Shown here piece by piece: positions 22,751 to 34,899 of a stretch of DNA of 64,000 bases. The translations under genes were made by a program, and so were the position numbers. Position 1 is the stretch's first letter, and each line of letters opens with the position of its first letter. The notes under the pieces were generated by a model that saw nothing but the letters and a program-made list of their open reading frames with translations, did not search any database and had not been told where the DNA came from. This DNA is from Artocarpus heterophyllus (lineage: Eukaryota; Streptophyta; Magnoliopsida; Rosales; Moraceae), in assembly GCA_025403435.1 (NCBI GenBank), contig CM046348.1:18327679-18391678 (forward strand), written 5' to 3'.

Positions 22751-23049
22751 CATAAATGCCATTCATTAAAACATTCATACATCATCGCATCATAATTAAA
22801 CATACATTAAAATAATCATGAACACTTGGGCACAACGATTCTATGTGGTCATCACCTGTCATAAAACTTGACATAAAAAGTTAGTAACATTAACATTATA
22901 TATCATTACATATAACATAAATTATTAATAAAATTTCATTAATGTCGTTACTAACTTAACGTATTTCATTACATAAAAATAGGTGGGTGTTACAATGCAT
23001 GTCTGCCTAGTTGTGTATGGCAAACATTGGTTGCTGGGTCACTGTGTTG

Positions 23050-23960
23050 GCCTGTCCAACAGTTTGAATGTGTTAGAGTAATATATTCTTTAATAACTTT
23101 TAAGATTGCTTGTAATTAAACAAACTTACTAACCTTCTTGTTGCAATGCAAAATTGACCACTCTTGGTTGCCACCATTGTTTTTATTCGTCATCGAATTT
23201 TTCTGTTTATTATAGTTTTTAGCATTAGCAATATTGAAATTAATATATATATATTAAATAACCAACTTAGCAGATATACAATTACTTGAAATCTCTCAAA
23301 CATGTACCTATCACAGTAACGACCCCTGTGTTCTTAATTCCTAAGGTTCGAGGAGGGGTAGGGCTGGCTCTAATGTGTGCTTCATTTGTTGGTCATCCAA
23401 GTGCTTTAAAGTGTTTGTGAAGATCGCTCTTCCAATCCTTATAGCACTTGGCTGCCTCCTTATCAACCACACCATAGAGGATGTCATCCAGCCTTTAGTA
23501 ATCCATAACAAACCAATCCTATAACACATTCAAGTCATGATAATTACTTTTATTATGTTATATAATAATTGTGTTCTATACAAATTATGGTCAATAAGTA
23601 TAGATTTGAATGAATACTAGCATGCAGTGCTAAATCTGTCTCTTATGCTAAGCATTAACATCTTTCTACATATCATGGAATGGCTCATATGCATCCCAAG
23701 TGTAAATGCAGATGGCATGATCCGAACCCCCCAAGAGCCTTTTAGGTACCACCGGCCTCATCAAATGTGACTAGAACCGTTTTGTACTTCTCCACATATG
23801 TCGCGATCTCATGACCTTTTGCCTTTCCTCGACCGGTATGATGCAGCATTTAGTGCTATAAATATCAAGAAACATTTCACATTAAAACTAATTGACTGAA
23901 TAAACTATAAAAATTTGCAATTATGTCCAACTGATAACACGATGGTACTTTATAGGGGTC
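23050..23960 (-). pseudogene. CACTA second gene, Ptta/TnpA-like transposase, decayed
   Basis: Minus-strand fragments in the order expected for the plant Ptta/En/Spm family. A block near 23740-23840 reads GRGKAKGHEIATYVEKYK then VTFDEAGGT, matching the family's 'RGxxRGK...' and 'FDExxGxP' region. A block near 23400-23500 reads VVDKEAAKCYKDWKSDLHKH, matching the conserved 'YKxWKxxLHKHF' motif. Stops and frame changes separate the blocks, and introns are possible (AT-rich 23850-23950). In CACTA elements this protein binds the subterminal repeats and acts with TNP2. The family call rests on short motifs. Confidence 0.55.
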
Positions 23961-24066
23961 GAGTGGATGTTGTTCTTCACCTGTAAAGCCAACATATGTA
24001 ATAACTTGTCTAGACATAACAAATTGTTGTCAAATAAAAGGTTGGATATCATAATTTAGTACTATA

Positions 24067-25241
24067 TGTTGGAAAAATAGTACGTAGTAGAATTTTAAAA
24101 ATTTTATACTAAAGTATTTTCTAAAACACAAGTTTGACACGCTATATGCATAAATTAACCAGATCTTACTAACCTTGTATGATAAAAAGATTCCTCAACG
24201 ATGAAGAGAAGAGCATTGTAGAAGGACCTCAACTAACTGACCTTCTTTACTATTCTCTATCCACAACTAGAGTGCTTGTGGGCACACTCGTATAGCTCTT
24301 TCTTTGGTGACTCTCCTTCCAACCAATTGAGGAAACCTAGAACTAAGGTTCGTGATTTGTGAACAATAGCTCTAAGGGAATTTCAGAGACTCATAGTATA
24401 GAGCGCTCACTCTTAATTCCTCAACTGATCTAAATAACTTATGATTCTTACTCTCTATTTATAGAGGTTGGGCCCAAGGTTTAGTCCTTATCAAATACGA
24501 CCTCAAAAATTCGAATCAGAATCAAATCAGGATTAATATTTGATAAAGTTTGCATCTAAAACATATGATTAAAAATCGCTTGATCGGCAAGCTGAATTGG
24601 TAGATCGGCTTGCCGAACTTACTCCATCAGCAGGCCAAACTTGAAGATCGGCTTGTTGAACTAATGATAAATGATCCCTACAAATCTTTATTTCCCACCT
24701 GAGATTCTTGGGATAGAGCCTTAGTTTTAATTCAAATAACCTAATAGAGAAGTTATCTGATTAAAACAGTCATATCTAGATAGTCTCTAGGAAAATAAAT
24801 ATTCCTGACAATTTAACAAGTTTATCTTGAATTAATTTATTCAAAATTAATCCAACCGATAAATAGACATGAATTATCTGATCCTGATAATTCAACAAGT
24901 TTATCTTGAATTAATTTTTCACAAAATTAATTCAATCGACAAACAAACATGAATTATCTAATCTTACTGAATTTCAACCAATCGGATAAGTCACCAATTA
25001 TTGGAAAAGCACGCCGTATCGTTACAGGATTTTTATGAGCTAGCAAAGGGGACCTGATGGACCTATATAATTTAAGCTCTTGATAATTATGAAATCCATT
25101 ATCTCAGATATACATTTCATAATTATCAACTCCAACGCTACTCCACTAAAAGCTTGGAGTTGTACTCTCAAACTATATAGAATTATGAAGCCCGTATAGC
25201 TAAGTCTCTATGACATATCATAATGTATCGTATCCCGATTA
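24067..25241 (-). repeat. Truncated 3' LTR of copia D
   Basis: It covers about the first 1.17 kb, on the plus strand, of the family's minus-oriented LTR. TATA box near 24456-24464 (minus strand). Dyad-motif cluster at 24582-24661 ('tcggcaagctgaa', 'tcggcttgccgaac', 'agcaggccaaac'). It ends in GATTA, the likely target site of C; the full-length sister LTR at 41650-41700 has an uninterrupted GATTA there. Confidence 0.75.
24582..24661. repeat. Dyad-motif cluster in the copia D 3' LTR fragment
   Basis: Four degenerate copies of the TCGGC-AG-GCCGA unit, about 120-200 bp upstream of the minus-strand TATA box at about 24460. Confidence 0.6.
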
Positions 25242-25421
25242 TGTTAGAAAAATAGTACACAATAGAATTTTAAAAAATTTATATCAGAGTATTTTTCAAA
25301 ACACAAGTTTGACATGCTATATGTATAAATTAATCAGATCTTACTAACCTTTGTATGCCAAAGAACCCTCACAAAACGTGAAGAGAAGTAACGTTCTAGA
25401 AAAGCCTTAACCAACTGGCCT
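25242..25421 (-). repeat. 3' LTR fragment of copia C
   Basis: Starts TGTTAGAAAAATAGTAC and follows the A/C-subfamily LTR for ~180 bp. It then jumps directly into RNase H coding sequence near 25430. About 1.8 kb of LTR, the polypurine tract and the end of RNase H are deleted. Confidence 0.75.
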
Positions 25422-25427
25422 TAACCC

Positions 25428-28400
25428 TCACGACCTTTGTATGCCAAAGTCCTTTATCACATGATACTTTCGATCAATTTGCTTACTCTTCCTGTGAAAT
25501 CTTGGTTCCTTAGCATTAGTTACCACCACACTGTTATCACAGTACAGTGATACCGCTTTATTTATACCAGGAACTACCTCAAGATCCCCAAGGAACTTGC
25601 GGAGCCACAATGCTTCTTTCGAAGCATCACTAGCTACCACATACTCGGCCTCCATTGTTGAATCTGAAGTGCAATCTTGCTTAGCACTTCTCCAACTGAT
25701 GGCACCGCAGCCCAGAGTGAACATAAAACCTGAAGTTGATTTCCTAGAATCCATATAGGATTGAAAATCTGAGTCAGTATATCCTAGAGGAGTTAAGCCC
25801 TTACCCAAATATACAAGCATATAACCTCGAGTCCTTCTCAGGTACTTGAAAATATGCTTTACCACAACCCAATGGTTCGGTCCTGGATCTGCTTGAAATC
25901 GACTTAAAATCCCGACCGCATAACTAATATCCGGTCGTGTGCAAAGCATGGCACACATGAGACTGCCCACTATCGCAGCATAAGGCACCTTCTTCATATA
26001 TTCTCTTTCTTCATAAGACTTTGGAGAGTCTTTCTTAGAAAGAGTAATTCCAGACCTAGATGGTTCCCCACCTTTCTTGAAATCCTACATTGCAAACCTT
26101 TTGAGAATTTTATCTATGTAGCCAGCCTAGGACAAAGCTATCATTTTGTTCTTCCATCTCGAAAGATCTGGATACCGAGAACAAAATAAGCCTCACCCAC
26201 GTCCTTTATATCAAACTACTTGGTCAACCATAATTTGACCGATGACAATGCCCCAATGTGATTCGCAATTAGCAGAATGTCATCTACATAGAGCAGCAGA
26301 AACACCACCTTCCTATCCTTTATGTGTTTGTAAACACATGGTTCATTCACATTTTGTGAGAACCCATAAGTCTTGATCACCTGATCAAATCTTATGTTCC
26401 AAGAACGAGAAGCCTGCTTAAGTCTATAAATTGACTTTAGCAGCCTACAAACTGTACCCTCTTGACCCGTGACCTTGAACCCCTCTGGTTGTTTCATATA
26501 AAGTGACTCATCAAGATAGCCATTCAAAAAAGCTGTCTTGACATCCATCTACCAAATCTCGTAGTCGAGAGCGACAGCTATGGACAAAAGAATCCGGATG
26601 GACTTAAGCATGGCTATAGGTAAAAAGGTTTCCTCATATTCGATTTCTTCCTTTTGTGCATAACCCTTAGCTATTAGTCTAGCCTTAAAGGTTTTGACCT
26701 TTCCATCTGCTCCTCTTTTCCTCTTGTAGATCCACTTACACCCTATGGGTTTTACCCCTTCGAAAAGATCCACAAGCTCCTAGACCTGATTAGTCTCCAT
26801 AGACTTCATCTCTATGTTTATGGCCTCTGTCCAGAGTTTTGAATTAACATCCTCCATAGCTTCTGCGTAACTATAAGGATCCCTGTCAAGTTCATCCAGT
26901 TCAGGCATAAAGACCTCTCCATTAAACATATACCTCTCAAGTTGATGCCCGATCCTCCCACTACACCGAAGCCCCGAAGGTTGTTGTTTAGGTTTTTTTC
27001 GTTTTGTACACTGATTAGAATGGTTTCATTTGGAACCTCTGGAGTAATCAGATCACTCCTTAACTCCTCAAGCACCACTTTGCTTTGAGGTTTAAAGTTG
27101 TCCATGTAACTCTCCCAATGGAAAGTTGCATTAGTTGAAACCATGACTTATTTTCCTTTGTGTTATAAAAATAACCCCTTTAGTCCCGTTTGGATATCCT
27201 ACAAACACGCAAACTTTTGAACGTGCTTCCAACTTATTTGGTTCCTTAAACAGGACATGAGCCTGATATCCCCATATGCGAATATGGTTTAACAATGTCT
27301 TCCTACTCTTCCAAAACTCATGAGGAGTTTTAGGGACCGATTTTGAAGGCACATTGCTCAAAAGATAACATGCGGTTTATAGTGCATATCTTCAAATGGA
27401 TAAAGTCAATTATGAATAACTCATCATGGACCTGACCATGTCCAACAAAGTCCTATTTCTTCTCTCCGCTATACCATTTGACTGCGGAGTGCCCGGCGCA
27501 GTCAAATGGGATAAAATCCCATTCTCTAATAAGTGTCCTAAGAACTCATCAGAAAGGTATTCTCCACCTCGATTGGATCGAAGTGCCTTTATGGGTCTAC
27601 CCAATTTCTTTTCCACTTCAGCCCAAAACTCCCTGAACTTGTCAAAAGTTTTGTTTTTGTGATGCATCAGATACACATACCTATACCTTGAGTAATCGTC
27701 AAAAAAAGTGACGAAGTACTCATACCCTCCTTGTGCCCGGATGTTCATCGGTCCGCAAACATTACTATGCATAAGTTCTAGAACCCCTTCGGCCCTATTG
27801 CCCTTGGATCCAAATGGTCTTTTGGTCATTTTATCCTCCAAACAAGATTCACATTAAGGTATAGATTTCACCTTTAAGTGACTTAAAGGTCCATCCCTTA
27901 CCAACATTTAAATCCTATTCAGGTTAATATGACCAAGGAGTAAATGCCAAAGATAAGTTTTATTAGAGTGAGAAGTTTTAAGTCTTTTAGAGTTATTATC
28001 ACTCATCTCAGTACTAAGCAATAAGTCCATCTTAGGTTTGATAAAATATAGATTATTTTGAATCCATCCAGAATAGATAAAAGATTTGTTCCTAAAAATC
28101 ACCACTTTATCATTAAAAGAAACCAAATAGGAGTTTTTAAATAAGCAAGATATAGAAATTAAATTCCTTTTAAATTTAGGAACATAAAAACAATCTTGCA
28201 AAAATAAATTCCTATAATTATCAAAATAAAGATTGACGTATCCCACAGCTTCTGCTGAGACCAAGGGTCCATCGCCCATATGAAGTATGAAGTCCTCATG
28301 TAACAGACTTCTCATTTCTTTGAACCCATGTAGAGAAACACAAACATGATTAGTTGCACCGGAATCTATAACCCAAATGTCACTGGATTCCTTAACCAAA

Positions 28401-29249
28401 CAAGTTTCTAAATATAGAAGATCATACCTATCTCCTTTGGAAAGGAAGTCCTTGCAATGCTTCTTAATATGCCCGACCTACCCACAGAAGAAGCACTTAA
28501 GCTTCTTTGAGTTCTTCTTCTTCTTCTTCTTGCTGTTGGTGCCAGCAAGAATAGAAGACTTCCTGTTCTTGGCCTGTTGCTTCTTTCCATTCCTAGAGTT
28601 AGGTTTGGAACCAAAAGCAGCTACCATGTTAGCCTCTCCACCCACAGGAGACTCCCTGATCAACAGTTTGAACTCCTGTAACTGTTTTATCAGTTCTGTC
28701 AAGGTCATATCCCATCTATTGTTTAAATTAAATGTAGCTTTAAACAGAATAAAGTCCATTGACAGAGTCTCAAAGGCCATAGTCTTATGAGTTTCAGCAT
28801 CGATGTCGGCTCCATTGGTTTGAGCCTCAATGAGTTAACCATCACCAACATCATATGCTCCTTAACAGATGTCCCCGACCTCTGTCTATAGTTTAGAAGT
28901 TTCCAAAGTGCCCTTTGCCACTTTGTTATGGCTTGGCCTCCAAACATATCTTCAAGATTATCCAAGATCTGCTTTGCAGTCTCATAATCCTGATGTTGAG
29001 CCTGTAGCACGTTATTCATGCTAGCCATAACATAGCAGTAGGCTGATCATTAGCCTCTTTCTAGCAATCATACACTTGGAATTGCTTATTAGTTGAATCT
29101 CTCATAGGCTCGGGAGGACAGGGTGTTGTCAATACATATTTCAGTTTCTGAAAGAATAGGACGATATCCAGGTTCCATTTTCAATCATTATAGTTCTCAC
29201 CAGTTAATAGGTTTTTGTCAAGTATCGATGACAAAGCATTTTTAGACAT
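25428..29249 (-). pseudogene. Copia C gag-pol polyprotein, decayed and 3'-truncated
   Basis: Same order as A. Gag begins at ATG 29249. The knuckle near 28470-28515 has a TAG stop after CFFCG. Protease near 28360 keeps DSGAT. The pre-integrase block (27908-28399) and integrase core (27410-27841) are readable, but two catalytic Asp are Asn (MHSN; RSNRGGEY) while the Glu in IAERRN is kept. Reverse transcriptase (26216-26773) keeps LLLYVDDILL. RNase H (25428-25997) is among the best preserved here (TMEAEYVVASDASKEA) but its last ~60 codons are lost at the junction with 25421. Several stops; not functional. Confidence 0.9.
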
Positions 29250-30925
29250 TTTTAATCTACAATAAAGAATCATATACCAAATATAAGCAAACATATAATA
29301 ATAATTTAGTAAGATAACACAATCATGCAAAAACATACAAATGTATTTATGTGTCAAAACCTTGAAAATATCACATCCTTACAACGATAATTCCCAACTT
29401 AGAATTCAACAAGCTCCTAGGGGAGTCGTGCCAAATTCAATCAGGACTATGGATCCCCTCCGAATTAATATATGCCATCCAAGACCCGTATGATGCAGCA
29501 TATATTAATAATCGTTTCTTTGGCCATGAATTTTATTAACAGAGCTCCTAGGGGAGGTTAACAATAAAATTAATGTGAGTGTATAACCATCGTTTCAATA
29601 TTTTATCCATGATTTATAATCACCACCTAAGGGTGTGCAACCATAAATCATGCTAAAATACCTTATCCTCTCAGAGATCCAATCTGGTACATGATAGAAA
29701 TCCCTTCCTAGGGGTCGGGACCACCATGTTCAACCTATAGACCAACGATGGAGGCCTTAAGTCCTCTCTTCGAAAACCTTCTCCTACTCAATCTTTTGAA
29801 ATCAAGGTTTTATTTTAAAAATATGCATGAACAATTTTAATATGAGTGGCACTCCCTATTCTATTTGACATGTTATCAATATACATGACAAATCATATTA
29901 TAATGCAAACAAGCAAAGCAATCAAGCAAAACTCCAAGGAAAATAATAAATAACCATAATATTATGGCTCCACGCTAGAGAATAGAAAACTAAGATTACA
30001 AAAGAATAATCGAGATATATTATCGAATCTTCATCCTTGAATCCTCAAGTTGTATCCTTCTTCATGTAATACCCATCTTCAAGTCTTCAATCCCGTATGA
30101 ATCGAGTACTTCATATTTTCGGTCATATCCAAATTTAATGTCTCTTAAAATTGTCCCGAAAATAAAATTAAAACTGCACTGGGAAAACAACACATTTTTT
30201 GGAAATTTTCTAACTCTCAGTCGGCAGGCCGATTTGGGCGATTGGCTTGCCAGTTTGGGCGATCGGCTTGCCGGTCATGCTCCATCAGTCTACCGACTCA
30301 TGAAAGTTCTGCTTGCCGAACTGGAAGTTTGGCCTACTGCTAGAGCCACCTGATTTTTGCCTCATTGACGGCCTGCTAAACCACACGTCTGGCCTATCGA
30401 TCTATGACCATCGACCTGCCGAACTGTGATGTTCGACATGCCGACAGAGCAAAAATCTCCCATTCTAGAAATATAATTTTTAATGCAATTCATCAATTTT
30501 ATTTTTAACAATTCAAAAACATAAAATTAGAGACTCAAGAAATACCTTGGAGCGCCATCATCATTCTTCTAGATATGTCTTCTCTAAATAATTATTTAAT
30601 TACAAAATTCTTACAAATTTAAAATCAATAATAATTCCTGGACGGAGAAGATAGTCCGCCATTTAATTAAATGAAAAATCTTAGATACATATTCTAACAT
30701 CTAAGGAACCATAACCAGTATAAATTAATTAATAATTAAATAACCATTTAATCAACCATAATTAATTAATGAACATTCATCACATAATTCATGACAACAT
30801 ATATAATATATAGAAACCTAGAGTACCAACTCTCTATAAAATTAAATTCAAGCATATGAGAGATTAAGATCACAAAATTTATACATATAACATGATCACA
30901 AACTCGTAAATTTATGTAAAAACTT
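29250..30925 (-). other. Untranslated leader of copia C
   Basis: About 1.7 kb, collinear with A's leader (7052-8695). No coding pattern. Contains the dyad-motif cluster at 30218-30452. Confidence 0.7.
30218..30452. repeat. Dyad-motif cluster in the copia C leader
   Basis: About eight variants in 235 bp, including 'gtcggcaggccgat', 'atcggcttgccggt', 'ttgccgaactgg', 'cgacctgccgaactg' and 'ttcgacatgccgac'. This is the longest such cluster in the window. Confidence 0.75.
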
Positions 30926-30938
30926 GTCTCTGATACCA
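30926..30938 (-). other. Primer-binding site of copia C
   Basis: The minus strand reads TGGTATCAGAGAC, two bases from the LTR start at 30941. The first eleven bases are the plant initiator-Met type sequence. Confidence 0.75.
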
Positions 30939-31161
30939 ATTGTTGGAAAAATAGTACGCAGCGAAATTTTAAAAAATTTATATCAGAGTATTTTTTAAAA
31001 CACAAGTTTGACATGCTATATGTATAAATTAATAAGATCTTACTACCCTTTGTATGCCAAAGAACCCTTGGAAAACGTAAAGGGAAGTAACGTTCCAGAA
31101 GAGCCTCAACCAACTGGTCTTCTTTGCTATTCTCTATCTACGACCAGAGTAAGTGTGGGCT

Positions 31162-33107
31162 TGTTAGACATGTATGCCCTAAGGAGTAAAATTGTAATAA
31201 GTTTTTGGAGACATTTTTATCCATAAAGAATTTATTTATTATTTATATACCAAATCTTATCCTCTTTACGTTCATATTTTTTGAATGTATGTTAAGCAAA
31301 CAATAGTCTGAGACTGTCGGTCTAAACCTTAAGAATTGGGCATATGATGGACGGATTATGCGGAAGACATGATTCTTAAGGTGATGGTCTAAATCATAAG
31401 ACCTGAAATCGAGGGAATAAAGTTGGACGCTTTATTCATACAAAAATTATTATGTTGTCTATATCCCTTTTCAGAGATGGTTTGTCTTGACCATCGGAGG
31501 TGAACTCCGTGAATAGAAACATTGGCATATTGTCATAGGTGACGATGTGTTAGATCGGGACATAAAGTGAATTGATTTGGATTAATAATTCTGTCTCGAC
31601 AAATCGATTCACTTTAGACAATCATTTGTGTTGTATCTTAATCCTGAGATGAATAGTGGGCCCATTATCTTGGCTTGTGTCTTTTGATGTACCAAAGGGT
31701 GACACCCACATCTTAATAGTAGTATGCATGCCGGTACATTGGGGGCATGACTCTTGATAGCGTAGACTTGTTATTCATAGATATAGAATCTATAGCTCCT
31801 CTTTAGGAGTAATGATATTCTCTTATATGCGTTATCTTGTAATTGAAAAACTGGAGTGCTCAACCATTTGGATACATAGGTGTAACAGAATGGTATACTG
31901 TCTTTGGATGGTAAGTTTTCTTATCATATGGGGATACGATACACTATGATATATCATGAAGACTTAACTATTCGAGCTTCGTAATTCTATGTAGTTCGAG
32001 AGTGCAGCTCCAAGCTTTTAGTGGAGCAGCGTTGGAGTTGATAATTATGAAATATATATCTGGGATATTGGATTTTATAATGATCAGGAGCTTGAACTGT
32101 ATAGGCCTATTTGGTCCCCTTTGCTAGCTCACAACATCCTGTAACGACATGGCATGCTTTTCCAATAATTGGTAACTTATGTCAGAATTATTAGATTAGT
32201 TGAAATTTGGAAGAATCAAATAATTCATGTCTGTTTATTAGTTGAATTAATTTGTGATAAAAATTAATTCACGATAAACTTATTGAATTATAAGGATCGG
32301 ATAATTCTTGCCTGTTTGTCGGTTGATTTAATTTTGGATAAAATAAGATCAAGATAAACTTGTAGAATTATTGAGAATTCATTTATTTTCTTAGAGATTA
32401 TCTAGATAAAGTTTTTTTGATCAGATAACTTCTCTATTGGGTTATTTGAATTAAAACTGAGACTTTATCCTATAGAATCTCAGGTGGAAAATAAAAGATT
32501 CGAGAGATTTTTATTCGACAGTTTGGCCTGTCGATGGACGTGTTCAGCCTGTCGATGAGGCCTCTTCGGCCTGCAGATTAGCGAAGGATAAGATCATGCG
32601 TTTCCATGCAGATCTTATCAGATATTGATCCGAACTTGATTCGATTTCTAGTTTTTGAGACCTAATCTGATAAGGACTAATCCCAAGATCAATCTCTATA
32701 TAAAGGGAGTAAGTCTTAAGAGTTACAAAAAGAAAAAAAGATCAATTGAGAGATTAAGAGTGATACTCTACTAGTGAGAATCTGAAAACTCTCTAAGAGC
32801 TTTTGTTCACAAATCACGAGCACTTGCTTTGGGTTCTCTCCATTGGTTGGAAGGAGAGTCACCTAGTGGAAGAGCTATACACGTGAGCCCACACTTACTC
32901 TGATCGTGGATAGAGAATAACAAAGAAGACCACTTGGTTGAGGCTCTTCTAGAACGTTACTTCTCTTCACGTTTTGTGAGAGTTCTTCGTTATACAAAGG
33001 TTAGTAAGATCTGGTTAATTTATACATATAACATGTCAACTTGTACTTTAGAAAATACTCTAATGTAAAAATTTTTAAAATTCTCACTACACACTCTTTT
33101 TCCGACA
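31162..33107 (+). repeat. Nested solo copia LTR in opposite orientation
   Basis: A complete plus-oriented LTR, TGTTAGACATGTATG...TTTTCCGACA, sits inside the minus-oriented LTR of C. The flanks are GGGCT (31157-31161) and AGGCT (33108-33112), a 5-bp target duplication with one change. Removing it rejoins the host LTR. TATA box TATATAAA at 32697-32704, dyad cluster at 32515-32580. A sizeable deletion near 31918 is seen relative to 15740-15830. Confidence 0.85.
32515..32580. repeat. Dyad-motif cluster in the nested solo LTR
   Basis: Four variants ('tttggcctgtcgat', 'ttcagcctgtcgat', 'ttcggcctgcagat' and a leading 'attcgacag'), about 115-180 bp upstream of the TATA box at 32697. Confidence 0.6.
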
Positions 33108-33411
33108 AGGCTCACACGTACTGCTCTTCCACCAAGTGACTCTCCTTCCAACCAATCGAGAAAACCCAAAGCAAGTGTTCATGATTTGTCAACAAAAGCT
33201 CTCAGGGAGTTTTTAGATTCTCACTAGTAGAGTATCACGCTTCATCTCTCAATTGATATGAGCAACTCTTAAGACTTACTCCCTTTATATAGAGGTTGAG
33301 TCTAGAGTCAGTCCTTATCAAATTAGGTCTCAAAAACTCGAAATAGAATCAAGTTTGGATCAATATCTGATAAGATCCACGTGAAAATGTGTAATCTTAT
33401 CCTTAGCTCAT

Positions 33412-33494
33412 TGGCATGCCGACCAGGCTAATAGGCAGGCCAAACAGGCCCCCTTGGCAGGCCGAACACATGGATCGGTAGGCCGAACTGCCGA
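33412..33494. repeat. Dyad-motif cluster in the copia C LTR
   Basis: Variants 'ggcatgccgacc', 'ggcaggccaaac', 'tggcaggccgaac' and 'tcggtaggccgaac', about 120-200 bp upstream of the minus-strand TATA box. Confidence 0.65.
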
Positions 33495-34858
33495 TAAAAA
33501 ATCTCCACGAATCTTTTATTTTCCACCCGAGAATCTATAGGATAAAGTCTCAGTTTTAATTCTCAATAGAGACGTTATCTTATCAAAACAACTTTATCTA
33601 GATAATCTCTAAGAAAATAACTGAATTCCTAATAATTCTACAAGTTTATCTTGATCTAATTTATCCAAAATTAAACCAATCGATAAACAGACAAGAATTA
33701 TCTGATCCCAATAATTCAACAAGTATATCTTGAATTAATTTCATTACAAAATTAATTCAACCAGTAAACAGACATGAATTATTTGATTCTTTCAAATTTC
33801 AACTAATATGATAAATCCGACATAAGTTACCAGTTATTGGAAAAGCACGCCATATCGTTATAGGATGTTATGAGCTAGCAAAGGGGACCAAATGGACCTA
33901 TATAGTTCAAGCTCTTGATAATTACGAAACCTAATATCCCAGATATACATTTTATAATTACCAACTCTAACGCTACTCCACTAAAAGCTTAGAGCTGTAC
34001 TCTTGAACTACATAAAATTACAAAGCCCGTATAGCTAACTCTCCATGACATATCACAATGTATCGTATCCCCATATGATAATCCATAATCAGCTTAAGGA
34101 CAAATTTTGTCTTTCCTTTCCCAATTATTTTTATCTTACGTTCCATTATCTCACCATCAGAAAACTTAGTATCCAAAGACAGTATACCATTCGGTTACAC
34201 AATGTATCCAAATGGTTGAGCGCTTCAGTTTTTCAATTACAGGATAACACATATAAAAGGATATCATTACTCCTGAAGAGGAGCTATGGATTCTATATCT
34301 ATGAATAACAAGTCTATGCGATCAAGGGTCTTGCCTCCAATGTACTGGCATGCATACCACTATTAAGACGTGGGTACACCCTTTGGTACATCAAAAGATA
34401 CAAGCCAAGATAACAGGCCCACTATTCATCTCAGGATTAAGGTACAACACAAATGATTGTCTAAAGTGAATTGATTTACCGAGAGAGAATTATTAATCCA
34501 AATCAATTCACTTTATGTCTTGATCCAATACATCGTCACCTATGACAACATGCCAATGTTTCTATTCATGGAGTCCATCTCCGATGGTCAAGACAGACCA
34601 TCTCCTAAAAGGGATATAGACAACATAACAATCTTTACATGAATAAAGCGCCCTTTATTCCCTCAATTGTGGATCTTATCATTTAGATCATCACCTTAAG
34701 AATCATGTCTTCCACATAATCTGTCCATCATATGCCCAATTCTTAAGGTTTAGACCGACTGTCTCAAACTATTGATAAATAATAAATTAACCTTTTATTG
34801 ATAAAAATGTCTCCAAAAACATATTACATTTTTACTCCTAGGGAATACATGTCTAACA

Positions 34859-34871
34859 ATCTCCCACTTGC
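34859..34871 (-). other. Polypurine tract of copia D
   Basis: Minus strand GCAAGTGGGAGAT, identical to A's tract at 3114-3126, directly adjoining the LTR of C. Confidence 0.7.
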
Positions 34872-34899
34872 ACTAAGTGAGTAAATATGACAAATCTTG

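Larger units (their letters stand above)
20084..22994 (-). repeat. Solo LTR H, Ty3/gypsy type, 2.9 kb, with perfect TSD
   Basis: It starts TGAAACGCCCC and ends GGTGTTACA, like the chromovirus LTRs E and F (TGTCxCGCCC ... GTTACA). It is flanked by perfect ATGCA duplications at 20079-20083 and 22995-22999. It has no internal coding region and no second LTR, so it is best read as a solo LTR left after LTR-LTR recombination. It has a purine-rich tract at 22200-22300 as in E and F. Two dyad-motif clusters lie near its ends. At 2911 bp it is longer than the E and F LTRs (2.1-2.3 kb). A non-autonomous element cannot be excluded. Confidence 0.75.
30941..34858 (-). repeat. 5' LTR of copia C, split by a nested solo LTR
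   Basis: The pieces are 30941-31161 and 33108-34858; without the nested copy the LTR is about 1.97 kb. It starts TGTTGGAAAAATAG and ends CATGTCTAACA, and is followed at once by D's polypurine tract rather than a target duplication. Minus-strand TATA box near 33284-33292. Dyad-motif cluster 33412-33494. A deletion near 34770 removes sequence between 'ctcaaact' and 'attgataaat' that is present in A. Confidence 0.85.
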
